Origin: Kryptolebias marmoratus
Taxonomy: Eukaryota; Chordata; Actinopteri; Cyprinodontiformes; Rivulidae
NCBI RefSeq assembly: GCF_001649575.2
Contig: NC_051450.1
Location: 7,168,645-7,232,644 of the forward strand
Direction: 5' to 3'
Length of the DNA: 64,000 nucleotides
In this document: piece after piece, positions 23,164-34,945 of the stretch
How the letters are laid out: each line of letters starts with the position of its first letter
Numbering within the stretch: the stretch's first letter is position 1
Made by a program: the position numbers and the translations under genes
The notes under the pieces: model-generated
The model's input: only the letters and a program-made list of their open reading frames with translations
The model's database searches: none
Told to the model about the DNA's origin: nothing

Positions 23164-23769
23164 GTAGAGACCAGTCTCTTGCTCTCTGTATAAAAAGTAA
23201 AAGCCAGGAATAAAATATTACTTTACTTTCATATTTGATGATGGTAAATCATGCCTTTTAGGTGAAGGACTTGTCTATAGTATTTATGAGAGTAATTGTA
23301 TAGAAGCAAAGATTATTAGCCAGAGCCAAAAGGGCAGTAATAAATGGTAAATAGACTGTACTTATAAAGAGCTTTTCTAACCAACCAGGCCACTCAAAGC
23401 ACTTCACAACACAATCTGTCTTCACGTTTACCCATCCACACACATTCATACGGCACAATACAATATCTCTACAAAGTTACCATGAATAAAACATTCTATA
23501 GAATCTAATCAGCAATTTAGATACTCATACACCATTGGGGCACATCAGAGGCAATGTGGGGTTCAATGTCTTGCCCAGAGACACTTTGACATGTGACTGC
23601 ATACTGGTGGACTCAAACCTCCAACTCTCTCACTGGAGAACAAGTGCTCTAACCACTGAGCCACTGCTACTACCAAATAACCAGGGCAAAGGTGAACATT
23701 TAAAAATCAAACTGCTTTTGATTTTTTTTTTCTATCTAGAACTAGAAATAAAAATAAATTAAAAAACAA
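23164..23769. mobile_element. SINE-like dispersed element in intron
   Basis: 23343-23680 begins AAATGGTAAATAGACTGTAC, continues CCAACCAGGCCACTCAAAGC and ends GCTCTAACCACTGAGCCACTG, with a CTTGCCCAGAGACAC block inside. This is a very common teleost short element whose right end carries tRNA-like text (ACTCAAACCTCCAACTC). It is non-coding. Confidence 0.6.
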
Positions 23770-25710
23770 AACAATGATGCTTGAGTAAAGAGAGGAGTAC
23801 AGCTGTCAACTGATCACCACCTGGTAGTGTGTTGGATCCAGTGGCAGGGACACCCTGTCTGCAAGATCTTCAACTTTTACTCCCAGGAGAGTATTTCACA
23901 TGTCACAAGGAGGTTGGAGACATGTTTCTGGGCCTCTATTGCAGATGCAGCTTGCAGAAGCTGTGTCCTGAAGGAAGTTGGTTCATGTCGTGGCTGCAAC
24001 CAAAGAATCATTTAGTGGACACTAGTGGTGATGAAGAGTGTCAAGCTGAAGAAGGAGGCCTTTAAGGTTTGGCTGTCCTGGAGGACTCCTGGAGCAGCTG
24101 GCAGGCAAAGGTTGGCCAGAAGGATTACAGCTTCTGTGCTTGCAGATAAAAAAACTTTGGAATGGGAGGACTTCAGAAAGGCCACGGAGAAGGACTTTCA
24201 GTTGACCTTGAGAAGGATCTGGCAAACCGTTCAGCAACTCAGAAAGGGAAAGCAGGCCCCGAAAGAGGCCCGCAGAAATCAGTTAGGTAGTTAGAAAGCT
24301 TCCCGGTGGCGGGATGCCAGGAGTGGACGAGATTCACCTTGAAATCATGAAGGCTTTGGATATTGTGGGGCTGTCATGGTTGACACAACTCATCAATGTT
24401 GCATAGAGGACTGGGACAAGTCGCAGACATTTTAAAAAGGCGGATATGAGAGTGTGTTCCAGCTATTAAGCTATTAAGCTTCTCAGCTTCCTTGTGAAAA
24501 TTTAGTCCAGGTTGTTGGAAGGGAGACTCTGACAGACTGTCAAATTTTAGATTCAGGTGGAGCAGTGTGTCGTTTGTCCTGATAGTGGAATAGTAGAACA
24601 GATCTTCACCCAGAGTTGCTAAGGTGGTCATGGTTCTCTAGTTTACATGTGGTTTGTGGATCTAAAGTAGGCATATGATTGTGTTCCCTGAGGCATTCTG
24701 CAGGAGTATGGAGGGCTGGGGTCACTTTTAAAAGCTATCCAGACCCTGTATAACATAAGGAAAACCTGTGTCTGGATCCTTGGCACAAAGTCAACCTTGT
24801 TCTTGGTGCAGGATGAACTCCACCACGGCTGCCCCTTGTCTCTGATCCTGTTTGTGGTTTTCATGGACTGGATCTCAAAGTGTAATCATGGAGAGGAGGG
24901 TGTCTGGTTTCTGAATCTCAGTGTCTGGTCTCTGCTTTTTCAAGGGATGTGGTTCCGTTCTGTGTTCTGCGGATTCAGACATGACTTTCAGTGTGCACTT
25001 GGGGCAGTTTGCAGCTCAGTGTGAAGTGGCTGGGATGAAAGTCAGCCCCTCTAAGTCTGTAGACATTGTTATCAACTGGAAACAGTTGGCACACTCCCTC
25101 TTTGTCAGGAATGAGAATCTGCCTCAAGTAAAGGAGTTCTAGTATCTGGGAGTCTTGTTCAGGAGTGATGGTAGGATGGAGCGGGAGATGGATAGACTGA
25201 TCGGGGCCTTGTCCACAGTTATGAGGGTGTTGCTTTGGTCGGTCATGGTAAAGAAAGAGTTGGACCAGTAGGCAAAGTTCTCAATTTACTGCGCCAGTCT
25301 ATATTCCATCCCTCACCAATGGGTCATGATTGAACGAATGACAGCCTGGATACAAGTGGGTCAAGTTAGCTTCCTTTGTAGGCTGGCTCAAAACAGAGCT
25401 ACTACTTCTCTGTATCAAAAGGTGTCAGCTGAGGTGATTTGGATATCTGATTAGGATGCTTCCTGGACACCTTCCATTGGAGGCGTTCTGGGCATGTCCC
25501 ACTGGGAGGAGATCCCAGGACAGGCCCAGAACTCACTGGAGGGATTGTGTATCCTCTGTGGCCTGGGAATGTGTTGGGATCCCCCAGGAGGAGCTGGAGA
25601 GAGTCACTGGGGAAAGGGATTTCAGAGTTTCTTTCCTGGACTGGTTGTTCCCATGACCTGACAACGGATAAGTGGTATAAAATAGATTGATGGCTAAATG
25701 GATGGAAAAA
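23770..25710 (+). mobile_element. Decayed LINE (non-LTR retrotransposon)
   Basis: Frame-shifted remnants in order: linker text (24025 on: EEAFKVWLSWRTPGAAG-like, then WQTVQQLRKGKQ), MPGVDEIHLEIMKALD near 24315, HHGCPLSLILFVVFMDWIS at 24815 (the reverse transcriptase GCPLSP box), CEVAGMKVSPSKS at 25020, YLGVLFRSDGRMEREMDRLIG at 25143, and a C-terminal GHLPLEAFWACPTGRRSQDR region at 25465. There are many stops and frameshifts, so it is inactive. The 3' end carries a GGATAAGTGG..GATTGATGGCTAAATGGATGG tail. The clade is not resolved by eye. Confidence 0.85.
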
Positions 25711-27430
25711 AAGGCATTTAAAAAAATACATGTTTTCAACAGAGATGCATCTGAACACAAGATATGACAAGTTATATTAAGTGCTTGAAAAAAAAATCTT
25801 TGAAATGACTCTCTGCTGTGTAATCCATGCAGACTTTTTTGGGATTTAAAAAAGATATCTTTGTAGAACAATAATATTTCAAGATAAAAAAGCTTGTTAT
25901 GGTACAACAAAATTTTATATACAGCAGGATATTTTTATTAAATATGATAAAAGAAATGGGGTAAAAATGTAAATTTTATTCTGTGCCTGGACTGTATTGG
26001 GGAAAAGCCCTTTTGGTTTCTGTCATACACACCCACTCCCATCATTGTTGCCAATGTGCTGCTCAGGATGAGGGATTGTGATGAAGAGAGGATTCGACAC
26101 AATCCGTATGCTGAGATGACTTTTGTTGTAAATTTATAAATAAATTGGATTGAATCACAGTTTTAACTGCAACAGTTTTTTTTTTCTTTTGGGATTTCAT
26201 TCATGTTAGAGTATTGAGTTCTTTGTGATATGTGTTCCTTTTTTTCTCTACCATTTGTCTGTGTGAAATGATTTTAATGGTCCAGACATTTTCTGAAAAC
26301 TGATGTAGCCAACTCAGTTGGAGACATGGTTATAAATAGCACCAGACATCACCAGGGGATCCTCTTTCACTGGGACTAAGTGCCACACTGATGCTGGATC
26401 AAAGCGATCAAAGCGCTAACCATCAGTGACTGTCTCAGTGTCACATCCAAGAACTTAGGGAATGTGATATGATTTAGAGCAAACAATGGATTAGTTTTAC
26501 AGTATTTCATCTTTATTACATAATTAAAGTGTCCAAATTCCAATTATTTTAAGTTGTCTGTGATTAAGGAGAACATTCATTTCTGCAGGCGGTGCATACA
26601 AGTGTGGAAGGCTGTACAGGTTATAGTGAACCACTGGAGCTGGGATCTGTAACCTTTTCAATCATAAAAGTTGTTTCTGCTTTTTCTGACAGTGCAGAAA
26701 AATTGACCAGAGCAGCAAAACTTATAACACAATTTTTAGGTTTTATATACATACTAGGTTAAAAAACTATGGTGAGTTATTCTCTGAAATAAAATAAATT
26801 TAATAAGCCGCTGACATCTGTTGGTTCAAACCAGTGAAGAAGGAAAAGATAAGTATCTGTGTCATACCCCATCTAATAAAATGTAAACATTTATGAATTA
26901 GGTGGGCCTTTGTGAGTTGATTCTATATTTAAAATAATTAAATTATTGATTGAAATAAAATGGCACAGAGTTAGAGTGAACAGAAAACAGGCCAGTTTGC
27001 TGAATTAGTATCTGTCTTAAGAAATGTGCTTTAATAAATGCAGAAAGCTTCATTCATTATAACTTTCAATAAAGCTTTTTTTATTAAAGGCAAATCTTTC
27101 ATTTTTATCTGATTGTGATTAAATTGACTTGTCATATTTTTACAAATGGCTTTATTTTAATGACTTGCCATATAGTAATCAGTCATAGAAAGCTGTACAT
27201 TGACATTTTCTGTTTTTTTCTCAGCAACTTGTATCAAATGTGTCAAAAATTAAATTAATTTTCTGGTGGATTTTAAAGGAAGCAAACAGATTAAACTATT
27301 CCTGCAAATTGATCAATCTGTTTGGCTCCTTGCATTATGAAAAGGATTTTGTTGCAAAAAAATTTGATTCACATATTGCATAAATTTGGACAGAAAATTA
27401 CTAAAACTAGCCTTCTTTATCATGGTCAAT
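25711..27430 (+). other. PALM2 intron sequence with a LINE-tail fragment
   Basis: Around 26050-26160 the text CTGCTCAGGATGAGGGATTG ... TTTATAAATAAATTGGATTGAATC matches a frequent fish repeat tail. Other parts are AT-rich with no exon. Confidence 0.4.
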
Positions 27431-27531
27431 ATTTATTTCAACTTTAGTTTTGGTCAAAGTCACAAACAGCCACTGTAGAGGGGCCAAAGAGCCACATGTG
27501 GGCCCAGAGCCACAGATTACAGACCCCTGCC
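27430..27531. mobile_element. hAT-like element end close to exon 3
   Basis: The text GGGGCCAAAGAGCCACATGT, then GAGCCACAGATTACAGACCC and CTG, is the right end of a common teleost hAT-type element whose ends read CAGGGGTC. The left end was not located. It stops about 125 bases before the next exon. Confidence 0.45.
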
Positions 27532-27657
27532 TTAGAGACATTTGTGACTTTTGGTGTCCAGTTGTCAGCTCAAGGTCAGCAGGGCGAGGCAACAGGTGGA
27601 ATAGTTTCCATGCTACAAAATGCACTCATGGGGCAGGCGTCTGCTTTCTCTCCACAG

Positions 27658-27738
27658 GACAAAAGAAGAATCCAAGAAGATATCGCCAAGAAAAGAAGAC
27701 AGATCGAGGAGGAGAAGTTAAAACTCCAGTATATAAAG
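27658..27738 (+). CDS. palm2: Paralemmin-2 coiled-coil exon
   Basis: Between TTTCTCTCCACAG and AAG|GTATTC, 81 bases in phase 0 encode residues 16-42. The segment is Lys/Arg/Glu-rich (DKRRIQEDIAKKRRQIEEEK, then LKLQYIK), the classical paralemmin coiled-coil heptads. It joins in frame to the 15-residue exon before it. Length and phase match the family's second coding exon. Confidence 0.88.
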
Positions 27739-29031
27739 GTATTCTTTAATTCAATGAATGTAAAACCTCAGCTTCACCTGTACGTTTCATTCTTTCTAAA
27801 ACACAAAAAGGCTCTTCCTCATAACAAGTTCAACCAATGGAATCTGCTTACAACAAACACAATTACCAGTGTATATGTATGTAAAATCAATCAAAACAAA
27901 CATTTATTTTCATTCAATCTGAAGTATACAGATTTTTTAAAAGAAATATGGAAACTTGTTTTTTTTTCATTAGCTTGTGTTGAGCTTAAGTGTACAATTT
28001 AGTCAAATGCTCAAAACTCAGTTAAGTTCATATAGATTCTGATTCATAGTAGCTGACAAACTTTCTCGTATTTAGTCCAAACTTGGTTATCATACATATT
28101 CAAATTCTAAGTTTCTCAAGCCCAAATGAAAGCATAAAGAAATGCAATCCTACATGTGATTGTTTACAGCACTTTCTGTACCATCCTATCCTAAAGCTAC
28201 TATAATATATACTGTACATCTGTATATACAATAACAGCTTTAAATGGCATATAAAGCTGTTTAACAGTCCCGGGTCATCTTTGCTGGATGAGTTGATGAT
28301 GCAGCAAATGTTTTCAGTTAGTAAGAGGTCAGGTCAGTTCAGACTCTTCTTCTACGAAGCCCTGTTGTTATAATGGACACAGCCTGTGATTTAACATTAT
28401 ACTGCAGAAATATGCAAGACCTGCCCTGAAAAATATGTCATCGGGATGGGAGCAGATGTTGTTCTAAAACTTGTAAATACTTTCCTGCATTAATGGAGCC
28501 TTTCCAGATGTGTAAGCTGCCCACGCCATAGGCACTAATGCACCCCCATACCATCAGAGAGGCAGGCTTTTGAGCTGTGCGCTGATAGCAGGCCAGATGG
28601 TCTCTCTCCTCTTTAATACGGAAGATGTAGCATCTTTTGTTTCAAAAAGAAAATTCATATTTTGATTTATCTGACCACATAGCAGTTTTTAATTTTGCCT
28701 CAGTCCATTTTAAATGAGCTTCGGACAAAGAAGACAGCAGCGTTTCTGGATGGTGTCCACTCAATCTTCTTTCTGACCTGTTGCTAATTAACCTAATTAG
28801 TTATACATACAACTTACTTTTACAAGTTTTTGCTGTCCCTGGACCAACAGTTCTGATTTCAAATGACTATTTTTTAAAGAACTGGTACAATACCTATATT
28901 TAAATATCTGATATGTTTATTTACTATTTTTTGTGCGGGTGTGGGTGTATGTATATGTGGAGGAAAAGGCCTGTCAAAACTATAAATTTGTCTCAGTATA
29001 TTTCCTATGTGTTGGTGTGTTTAACTGGCAG
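27739..29031 (+). other. PALM2 intron with a DNA-transposon-derived repeat
   Basis: 28330-28800 carries the phrases CACTAATGCACCCCCATACC, GAGGCAGGCTTTTGAGCTGT, GGCCAGATGGTCTCTCTCCT and TTTATCTGACCACATAGCAG, followed by CAGCGTTTCTGGATGGTGT. This is antisense text of a transposase-bearing teleost DNA element whose superfamily I cannot fix. It has no intact frame. Confidence 0.5.
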
Positions 29032-29162
29032 AAAAAATCTCTGAGGGAACAATGGCTGATGGATGGTCTGAGTCAGCAGTCGGAGGAGGAACAGGAGGCC
29101 ATGAGGCTTCAGGCTCAAGATGAGCAGCAGCAGAGTGATCAGCTGCAGAGCAACATCCTCAG
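29032..29162 (+). CDS. palm2: Paralemmin-2 exon, coiled coil continued
   Basis: The acceptor TTTAACTGGCAG and donor AG|GTAACC bound 131 bases that start in phase 0 and end in phase 2. They encode residues 43-85 plus two bases of Arg86. The KKSLREQWLMDGLSQQSEEE motif corresponds to the conserved LREKWLL/LREQWL motif of paralemmins. It is followed by a Glu/Gln-rich helix ending in SDQLQSNIL. Confidence 0.9.
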
Positions 29163-30270
29163 GTAACCTGAGAGTGAAAACACTCAACTACAGTCAATCT
29201 CTTCTTACATCCCACTCTGGATACATATTAGAAAAAGCTAGCTGAGTCTACAAAATGCACAAGTCCTTTAACTTAATAAGTAGGGAAACCTAATTTAGAT
29301 AAGTTTTCACACGGAAAATTACAAAATGCTTTACATTAAATGAAAATACAATACAATAAAGGGGAAAACAATGAAGCTATAAACAGGCACACAATCCTTA
29401 AAATAAGGGAAATAAAAACAGTCATAAAGTCATAAAAACAAATTCTTTTCTGCTACCTAAAGAAAATAAGTCTTCAGGAGTTTAATGGTTTTGTCTTTTA
29501 AACATATTACCGCTGGTAATACAATGTAAAAATATTCTTTAAATTCAAAAATATCCATTTATCCTTTTTTTTTTAACCCGCTGTTCCATTCAGGGTCACA
29601 GGGAGCTGGTTCTTATCTCCAGCAGTCCCTGTGTGAGAGGCTGGGGACAGTCCATCACAGGGACACATGAAGACAATCATAAAATATTTTTTATTTAAAA
29701 TATTGCTGCTTTTTTTGTTGACAATTGTGTGCCTGACATAAACATGCTCATTCAAGAAATAATTCACTTCAGAATATTCTGAAAAGGTTTATGAGTCTCT
29801 AGTTTGATTAAAATTTCTTTTGCAATCCAGCCGATAACCACTGAGAAAATGTAAATTATAAAAAAACAACCAAAAGCCTCTCACATACTTCTACATTCCT
29901 GACTATTCATGTGACTCCACGCATCAGGCTTGTGCCAGATGTTATTAGCTTTAACCTAGAAGATTTCCAACTTTAAAGACTTTTTATTTATTTTTACATT
30001 TACATGTGAGGCAGCCACTTTAAGGTGCTGCCATATAAAAGGAAAATTACTAAATATATGCTCTAAAGATATAGTATACAACCCAGTACATACTATTTGG
30101 AAAGCACTGTCTTTCTTTAGAATTTATTAAAGTAATTCATTCTTATTGATTTCGATATGGATATAGATATAGATACATAATGATGATGACAATAATTTAT
30201 GGATTCTTTACAGAAAAATATAATTATATATAAATGGATAATGTTACTTAGTGAATAGAATAACATCATC
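29163..30270 (+). other. PALM2 intron with a SINE tail fragment
   Basis: 29552-29672 on the minus strand is the common SINE tail (ATCCATTTATCC, GGGTCACAGGGAGCTGG, CCATCACAGGGACACATG). 30190-30255 is one copy of a flank that is repeated after the GATA array. No other feature is seen. Confidence 0.5.
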
Positions 30271-30323
<53 letters not shown>

Positions 30324-30395
30324 ATAGATAGATATCTATCTATCTATCTATCTATCTATATAGATAGATAGATAGATAGATAGATATCTATCTAT

Positions 30396-30481
<86 letters not shown>

Positions 30482-30482
30482 G
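30271..30482. repeat. Palindromic (TATC)n/(GATA)n array
   Basis: Runs of ATCT units (30272-30320, 30332-30356) alternate with runs of GATA units (30321-30331, 30360-30385, 30398-30480). The two motifs are reverse complements, so the array can fold into hairpins. It is followed by (GAT)n. The flank AATATAATTATATATAAAT, with ATGTTAC(C/T)TAGTGA just beyond, occurs on both sides (about 30214 and 30510). Confidence 0.92.
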
Positions 30483-30587
30483 ATGATGATGATGATGATC
30501 CTTTGCAGGGAAATATAATTATATATAAATATATAATGTTACCTAGTGACCTTTCCATTTATCATAGCTCATTATTTGTCCGCCCAG

Positions 30588-30702
30588 AATAGAGAAGGAG
30601 ATTGATGCCTTGGAGACACAGGAGCTCAACATTTCTGCCAATGAAGAGGTGGTTCTGAAGCGGTTAAAAGAGGTGGAGAGAACACCTGAGGACATCATCA
30701 AG
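30588..30702 (+). CDS. palm2: Paralemmin-2 exon, end of coiled coil
   Basis: The acceptor TTGTCCGCCCAG and donor AAG|GTAGGT bound 115 bases (phase 2 in, phase 0 out). Arg86 is completed and residues 87-124 follow: IEKEIDALETQELNISANEE and on to ERTPEDIIK. The IxxEIxxLExxExxIS pattern and a following VxERTPED-like end are recognisable in paralemmins. The acceptor lies only about 105 bases after the GATA array. Confidence 0.88.
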
Positions 30703-31300
30703 GTAGGTTCAAATCATCTGTTTCAATATGCATGCCTCACTCACTTTTGTACTGATGTGTGCTTCTGACTAACTGGTTTATGCTACTAAGAAATACTAAG
30801 AAATGCTGTTTTCTAATTTACTGCAATGAAGAATGATAATAAATTACACCACCTTTTAAAAAATAAAATAAAATCATCGTCTAAACAAAGATCTGGATCG
30901 TTGTGATTTGATGTATTTTTTTAAGCTGCAGACACTTGTAACAGATGGGAAGCTAATGTTCATTGTGAACAATACTTGTAATAAAAAAATAAATAAATAA
31001 AAGCACAACCGTGACAGTATGAGCTATTTGTTTTCATAAATTCTCAAAAAAAGGGATTTACTTTTATATTAATAAAGAAATCCCCCTGATCTGAAAAAAG
31101 AAGTCAGCGTGGAAATGTTTTAGGATAAAAGATGTTGTGTACTTTGATCCTGCATGTAAATTTATACAATAAAGTTAAAAAAAAGCAATAGTTGTTGCCA
31201 CTTGTGATGCTAACATAATGAAGTGATGTGATTGGGATTATAAGAGTTTCCATGCCTTTAATTGTGTTATCTTACATCATAATTAAACAAAATAACTAAG
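30703..31300 (+). other. PALM2 intron, unassigned
   Basis: AT-rich DNA with A-runs. Nothing is recognised before the RTE copy. Confidence 0.4.
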
Positions 31301-31303
31301 AGA

Positions 31304-32605
31304 TTGATGTCAGGGACAATCACAGAATCTGTTTACATGGTACAGACAGTCCTCCAATCTGGATTTCTCTTCCTGAGACTAGGACCAAAAAAAGAAGTGA
31401 GAAGTGTGCTGGTACCCATTTTTAAGAACGTGGGTGATGTACAGAGTTGTAGCAACTGCAGGGGGATTAAGTTGATGAACTACACAATGAAGATCTGGGA
31501 CAGAGTTGTGGAAGCTAGACTTAGACAAGAGTTGACTACTTGTAAGCAGCAGGATGGTTTAATGCCAAGAAAGAGCACCACAGATGCCATCTTTGCTTTG
31601 AGGATGCTGAAGTACAGAGAGAGTCAGAAAGAACTTCATTGTATCTTTGTGGATTTAGAAAAAGCATAAACAGGGTGCCAAAGGGGGAGCTGTGGTGTTG
31701 TATGAGGAAATCTGGAGTGGCAGAGAAGTATGTTAGACTGGTACAGGACATGTGTGAGGACAGCAGGACAGTGGTGAGGTGGGCTGTAGGAGTGACAGAC
31801 AGCTTCAATGTGGAGGTGGGAGTGCATCAAGGATCGGCTCTTAGCCCCTTCTTGTTTGCTCTGGTGATGGACAGACTAAAGGATGAGGTCAGACAGGAAT
31901 CCCCATGGACTATGATATGCACTTGAAAGATGAAGGGTGAAAGTCAGCCGCAGCAAGACAGAATACATGTGTGTGAATGAGAGGGAGGCAGGTGGAACAT
32001 TAAGGCTACAAGGAGCAGAGGTCACAAAGGTGCAGGACTTCAAGTACTTTGGGTCGACTGTCCAGGAAAACAGGGAGTGTGGTAAAGAAGTGAAAAAGAG
32101 AGTCCAGGCAGGAGGAGTGGATGGAGAAAAGTTTCAGGAGGGATTTGTGACAAAAGGGTGGCAGCAAAGGTCAAAGGAAAAGTTTACAAGACAGTGGTGA
32201 GAGCAGCTATGTTTTATAGTTTGGAGACAGTGAGACGGACAAAAAGACAGGAGACAAAACTGGAAGTGGCAGAGCTGAAGATGTTGAGGTTCTCCATGGG
32301 AGTGGAAAGGATGGATAGGATTAGGAATGAGGTCATCAGAGGTACAGCACAGGTTGAAAGACTGGGAGATAAAGTTAGAGAGACCAGACTGAGATGGTTT
32401 GGACATGTGCAGAGGAGGGACAGTGGGTATATTGGTTGAAGGATGTTAGAGATACAGATGCCAGGAAAAGGACAAAGAGGAGATATATGGATGCCATTAG
32501 AGAGGACATGGAAGTAGTTGGAGTGAGGACAGAGAACACAGAAGACAGAGTTAGATGGAGGAGGATGACTCACTGTGGGGACCTCCCCTTTCTAATTACT
32601 TTGAA
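31304..32605 (+). mobile_element. RTE-type LINE copy 1, catalytic region deleted
   Basis: 5'-truncated reverse transcriptase remnants. The order is CRGIKLMNYTMKIWDRVVEA (31460), an IFVDLEKA box (31639), VGVHQGSALSPFLFALVMDR (31815), KVSRSKTEYMCVNEREAG (31940), FKYFGSTVQENRECGKEVKK (32040), AELKMLRFSMGVERMDRIRN (32270), and RLRWFGHVQRRDSG (32388). These are diagnostic of RTE/BovB-like LINEs. Compared with copy 2 (62456-63235) about 85 bases are missing at 31915-31922, which removes the Asp-Asp catalytic box. Several frameshifts exist. It is inert. Confidence 0.9.
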
Positions 32606-34710
32606 CAGACATTGTGATACTGTATCCTCTTTGGCACAAAGGCAACAAAAACCTGCCCATAGTTGTCGTTTTGCCGTATTTCATTCTGCAGGGAAAATTT
32701 CCTCTTTCTTTCACTGTCTCTCTGAGTGACTACCATCTAACACCATCTTTAGCACAAAGATGCATACTTAGTTTGGTATAAAAAAAAACCAATACCTTTC
32801 TGATTTACATTGACCTTTGTGTTGTGTTAAACAATAAGGCACAAAGGTTGCTGTACTGTATGGTGGAAAAATAAAATGTATGAAATTGATTGAAACTAGG
32901 GTAATTTCTTAAAAATCAACTGTAATCATGACACACTATGGCAGTGTGCTTGGATAAAGCACGTAGAGCTGAAAGGCACAGCTAATCCCAGCCCTTCTAT
33001 ATTGAGAGGAGGCGACTGACCTCACCTCCTGGCACAGGAGGAGCCCCACTACTCAACCATCTCTGCTGCTGGAAGTCTTCGTGATAGCAAGCATTACCCG
33101 ACATGATTGATGATAAGCAAAAACACGGCTGTAAATATAATACTATAGGTGCAAAATAAAACTGAAACAAACAAAAATAAAAACACAATTCTCTTTTAGA
33201 CTTCTGTAAAAGTTATACAACTGCTAAAAAGTACATTTTTACAACATGAGGAAATGTTAACTGTTTCTGTGGCTGAGGTTACATGAACAATTTCTATCAT
33301 TTAAAGTAAGTTCTCGGCATCCAACAGTCTTCCCTTCTGACTATTCTTCAGTCATATTAGGAGTTTATGCAGAACAGAAAAAAAATCAGGACGAATAATG
33401 TTTACCTGCATTCAAACTAAGCTTTTAAACCCATTCAAAACTCAATAATATTAATAATCTAGAAAATAAATTATTTTTACATAAGCTTTATGAAATTATT
33501 GACTGGACACAATAAGAAATAAAGGTTATCAAACTGTTAAAACAAAACCTAAATCCCAACTGGTAAATCAGTGATAAATATTAATTCTATTCACTTTTGT
33601 TAAATACAGATTCAGAGATGTATTCTTGCATATTTGTTTTAGTAAAAGTGTTTTATGTCCTTTTACCTGTAGTATGCATCATAATAACATTAGGAACATA
33701 GTAGTAGCATAGTAATTTTCAGCCTCTACAAATCATTTTATAATACATAATGAGTTTTTAAAACAGATGATTTCATTCAAAACCTTTGAAATGATACTAA
33801 GACCTTGCATCTAGAATAACATTTTAAAACTCTGGGTTAATTAACACCCATGAATTAACAGTGAGCAATGTGAAAGTTGCAGCAAATCACAAAAATGTCT
33901 ATGATTTTATTTTATTTTAGATATTGTCTTGATATGTTCATCAAATGTTCTCAATGAGTGTTATACCTTTTTTCAGTGCTTAGGCTAAATATGCATCATT
34001 TAAATTTGTTAAATGAACTATTAACAAAACATTTACTCTGTTTTTCCTTTGGTATAAAGTGACACTTTTTATACAGACACCAAATTTAGTTGGGGCTAGT
34101 TAAAAAAATGTGCTGACATCAAACCAGATTCTTTGGTATATAGGTACTTGAAAAGACTGACTTTTAGATCAATAGGTTGCTTAAAAAAAGAATCCCTTTC
34201 TACCTTTAGGAAAAGACAGCATGCTTTTGTCTGACCAAAAATGCAAATTTTGCAGCAGATATGTATCTTGCAAAATCAATAAAAGGAAATTAAATGCCAA
34301 ACTGAATAAGGGATATTAGCTAATAAAAAGGCTTTTTGTGAGAATAGTGTGCCATGTTGCAACATCACAGATCCAGTGACTGAAGCCAAGACTGCAGCTG
34401 TGTATTTGCTGATATGAACATACTCTAATGAGCCAATTAAACAAGAATAGAATGCCAGCATTAACAGCCTCAACAACTGTTTTTGGTGATTTATATCAAT
34501 TTCTGACTACTCTTTTTATATCAGAAATTTGCTATTTGCATTCATCTTTACACTTTAATTTCTTGATACCATCTCAAGAACCCTTACTTTTGTTTCATAA
34601 ACTACAGTGGGGTTCTGATCCCAACATCTGGAACCACTGGTCTAAACCCTGATAGTCCTAACAATCCAAATAATAAATAAATAATCTACTGTTGAATTAA
34701 TTTCACAACA
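32606..34710 (+). other. PALM2 intron, unassigned
   Basis: Long AT-rich intronic sequence. A slightly GC-richer piece (32945-33065, GAGGAGGCGACTGACC) has no motif I can name. I see no exon-like segment with family similarity. Confidence 0.4.
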
Positions 34711-34714
34711 TAGT

Positions 34715-34945
34715 TCATAGTCCAGGGATAGGCAACCCTGGTCCTCGAGGGCCACTATCCTGCATGTTTTACTTGTTTCTTTGCTCCAACACACCTGATT
34801 TCAGTGGTTAAATTACCTCTTCATGTTCTGCAGAAGCCTGTTAATCATCCATTGATTCAAATCAGGTTTGTTGGAGCAGAGGAACAAGAAAAACATGTAG
34901 GATAGTGGCGCTCGAGGACCGAGGTTGCCTACCCCTGTCATAGTC
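34715..34945. mobile_element. hAT MITE with perfect 8-bp target duplication
   Basis: The element is 34723-34937 (215 bp). Its ends are CAGGGATAGGCAACC and GGTTGCCTACCCCTG, and it is largely a foldback (CTCGAGGGCCACTATCCTGC versus AGGATAGTGGCGCTCGAGG). It is flanked by TCATAGTC on both sides (34715-34722, 34938-34945). A second copy of the same family is at 56292-56505. Confidence 0.9.

Noticed and set aside
27450..28002. Long frames starting upstream of and running through the 27658-27738 exon
   Set aside because: Only the 81 bases between the splice sites match paralemmin. The extensions read hAT-like and intron sequence.
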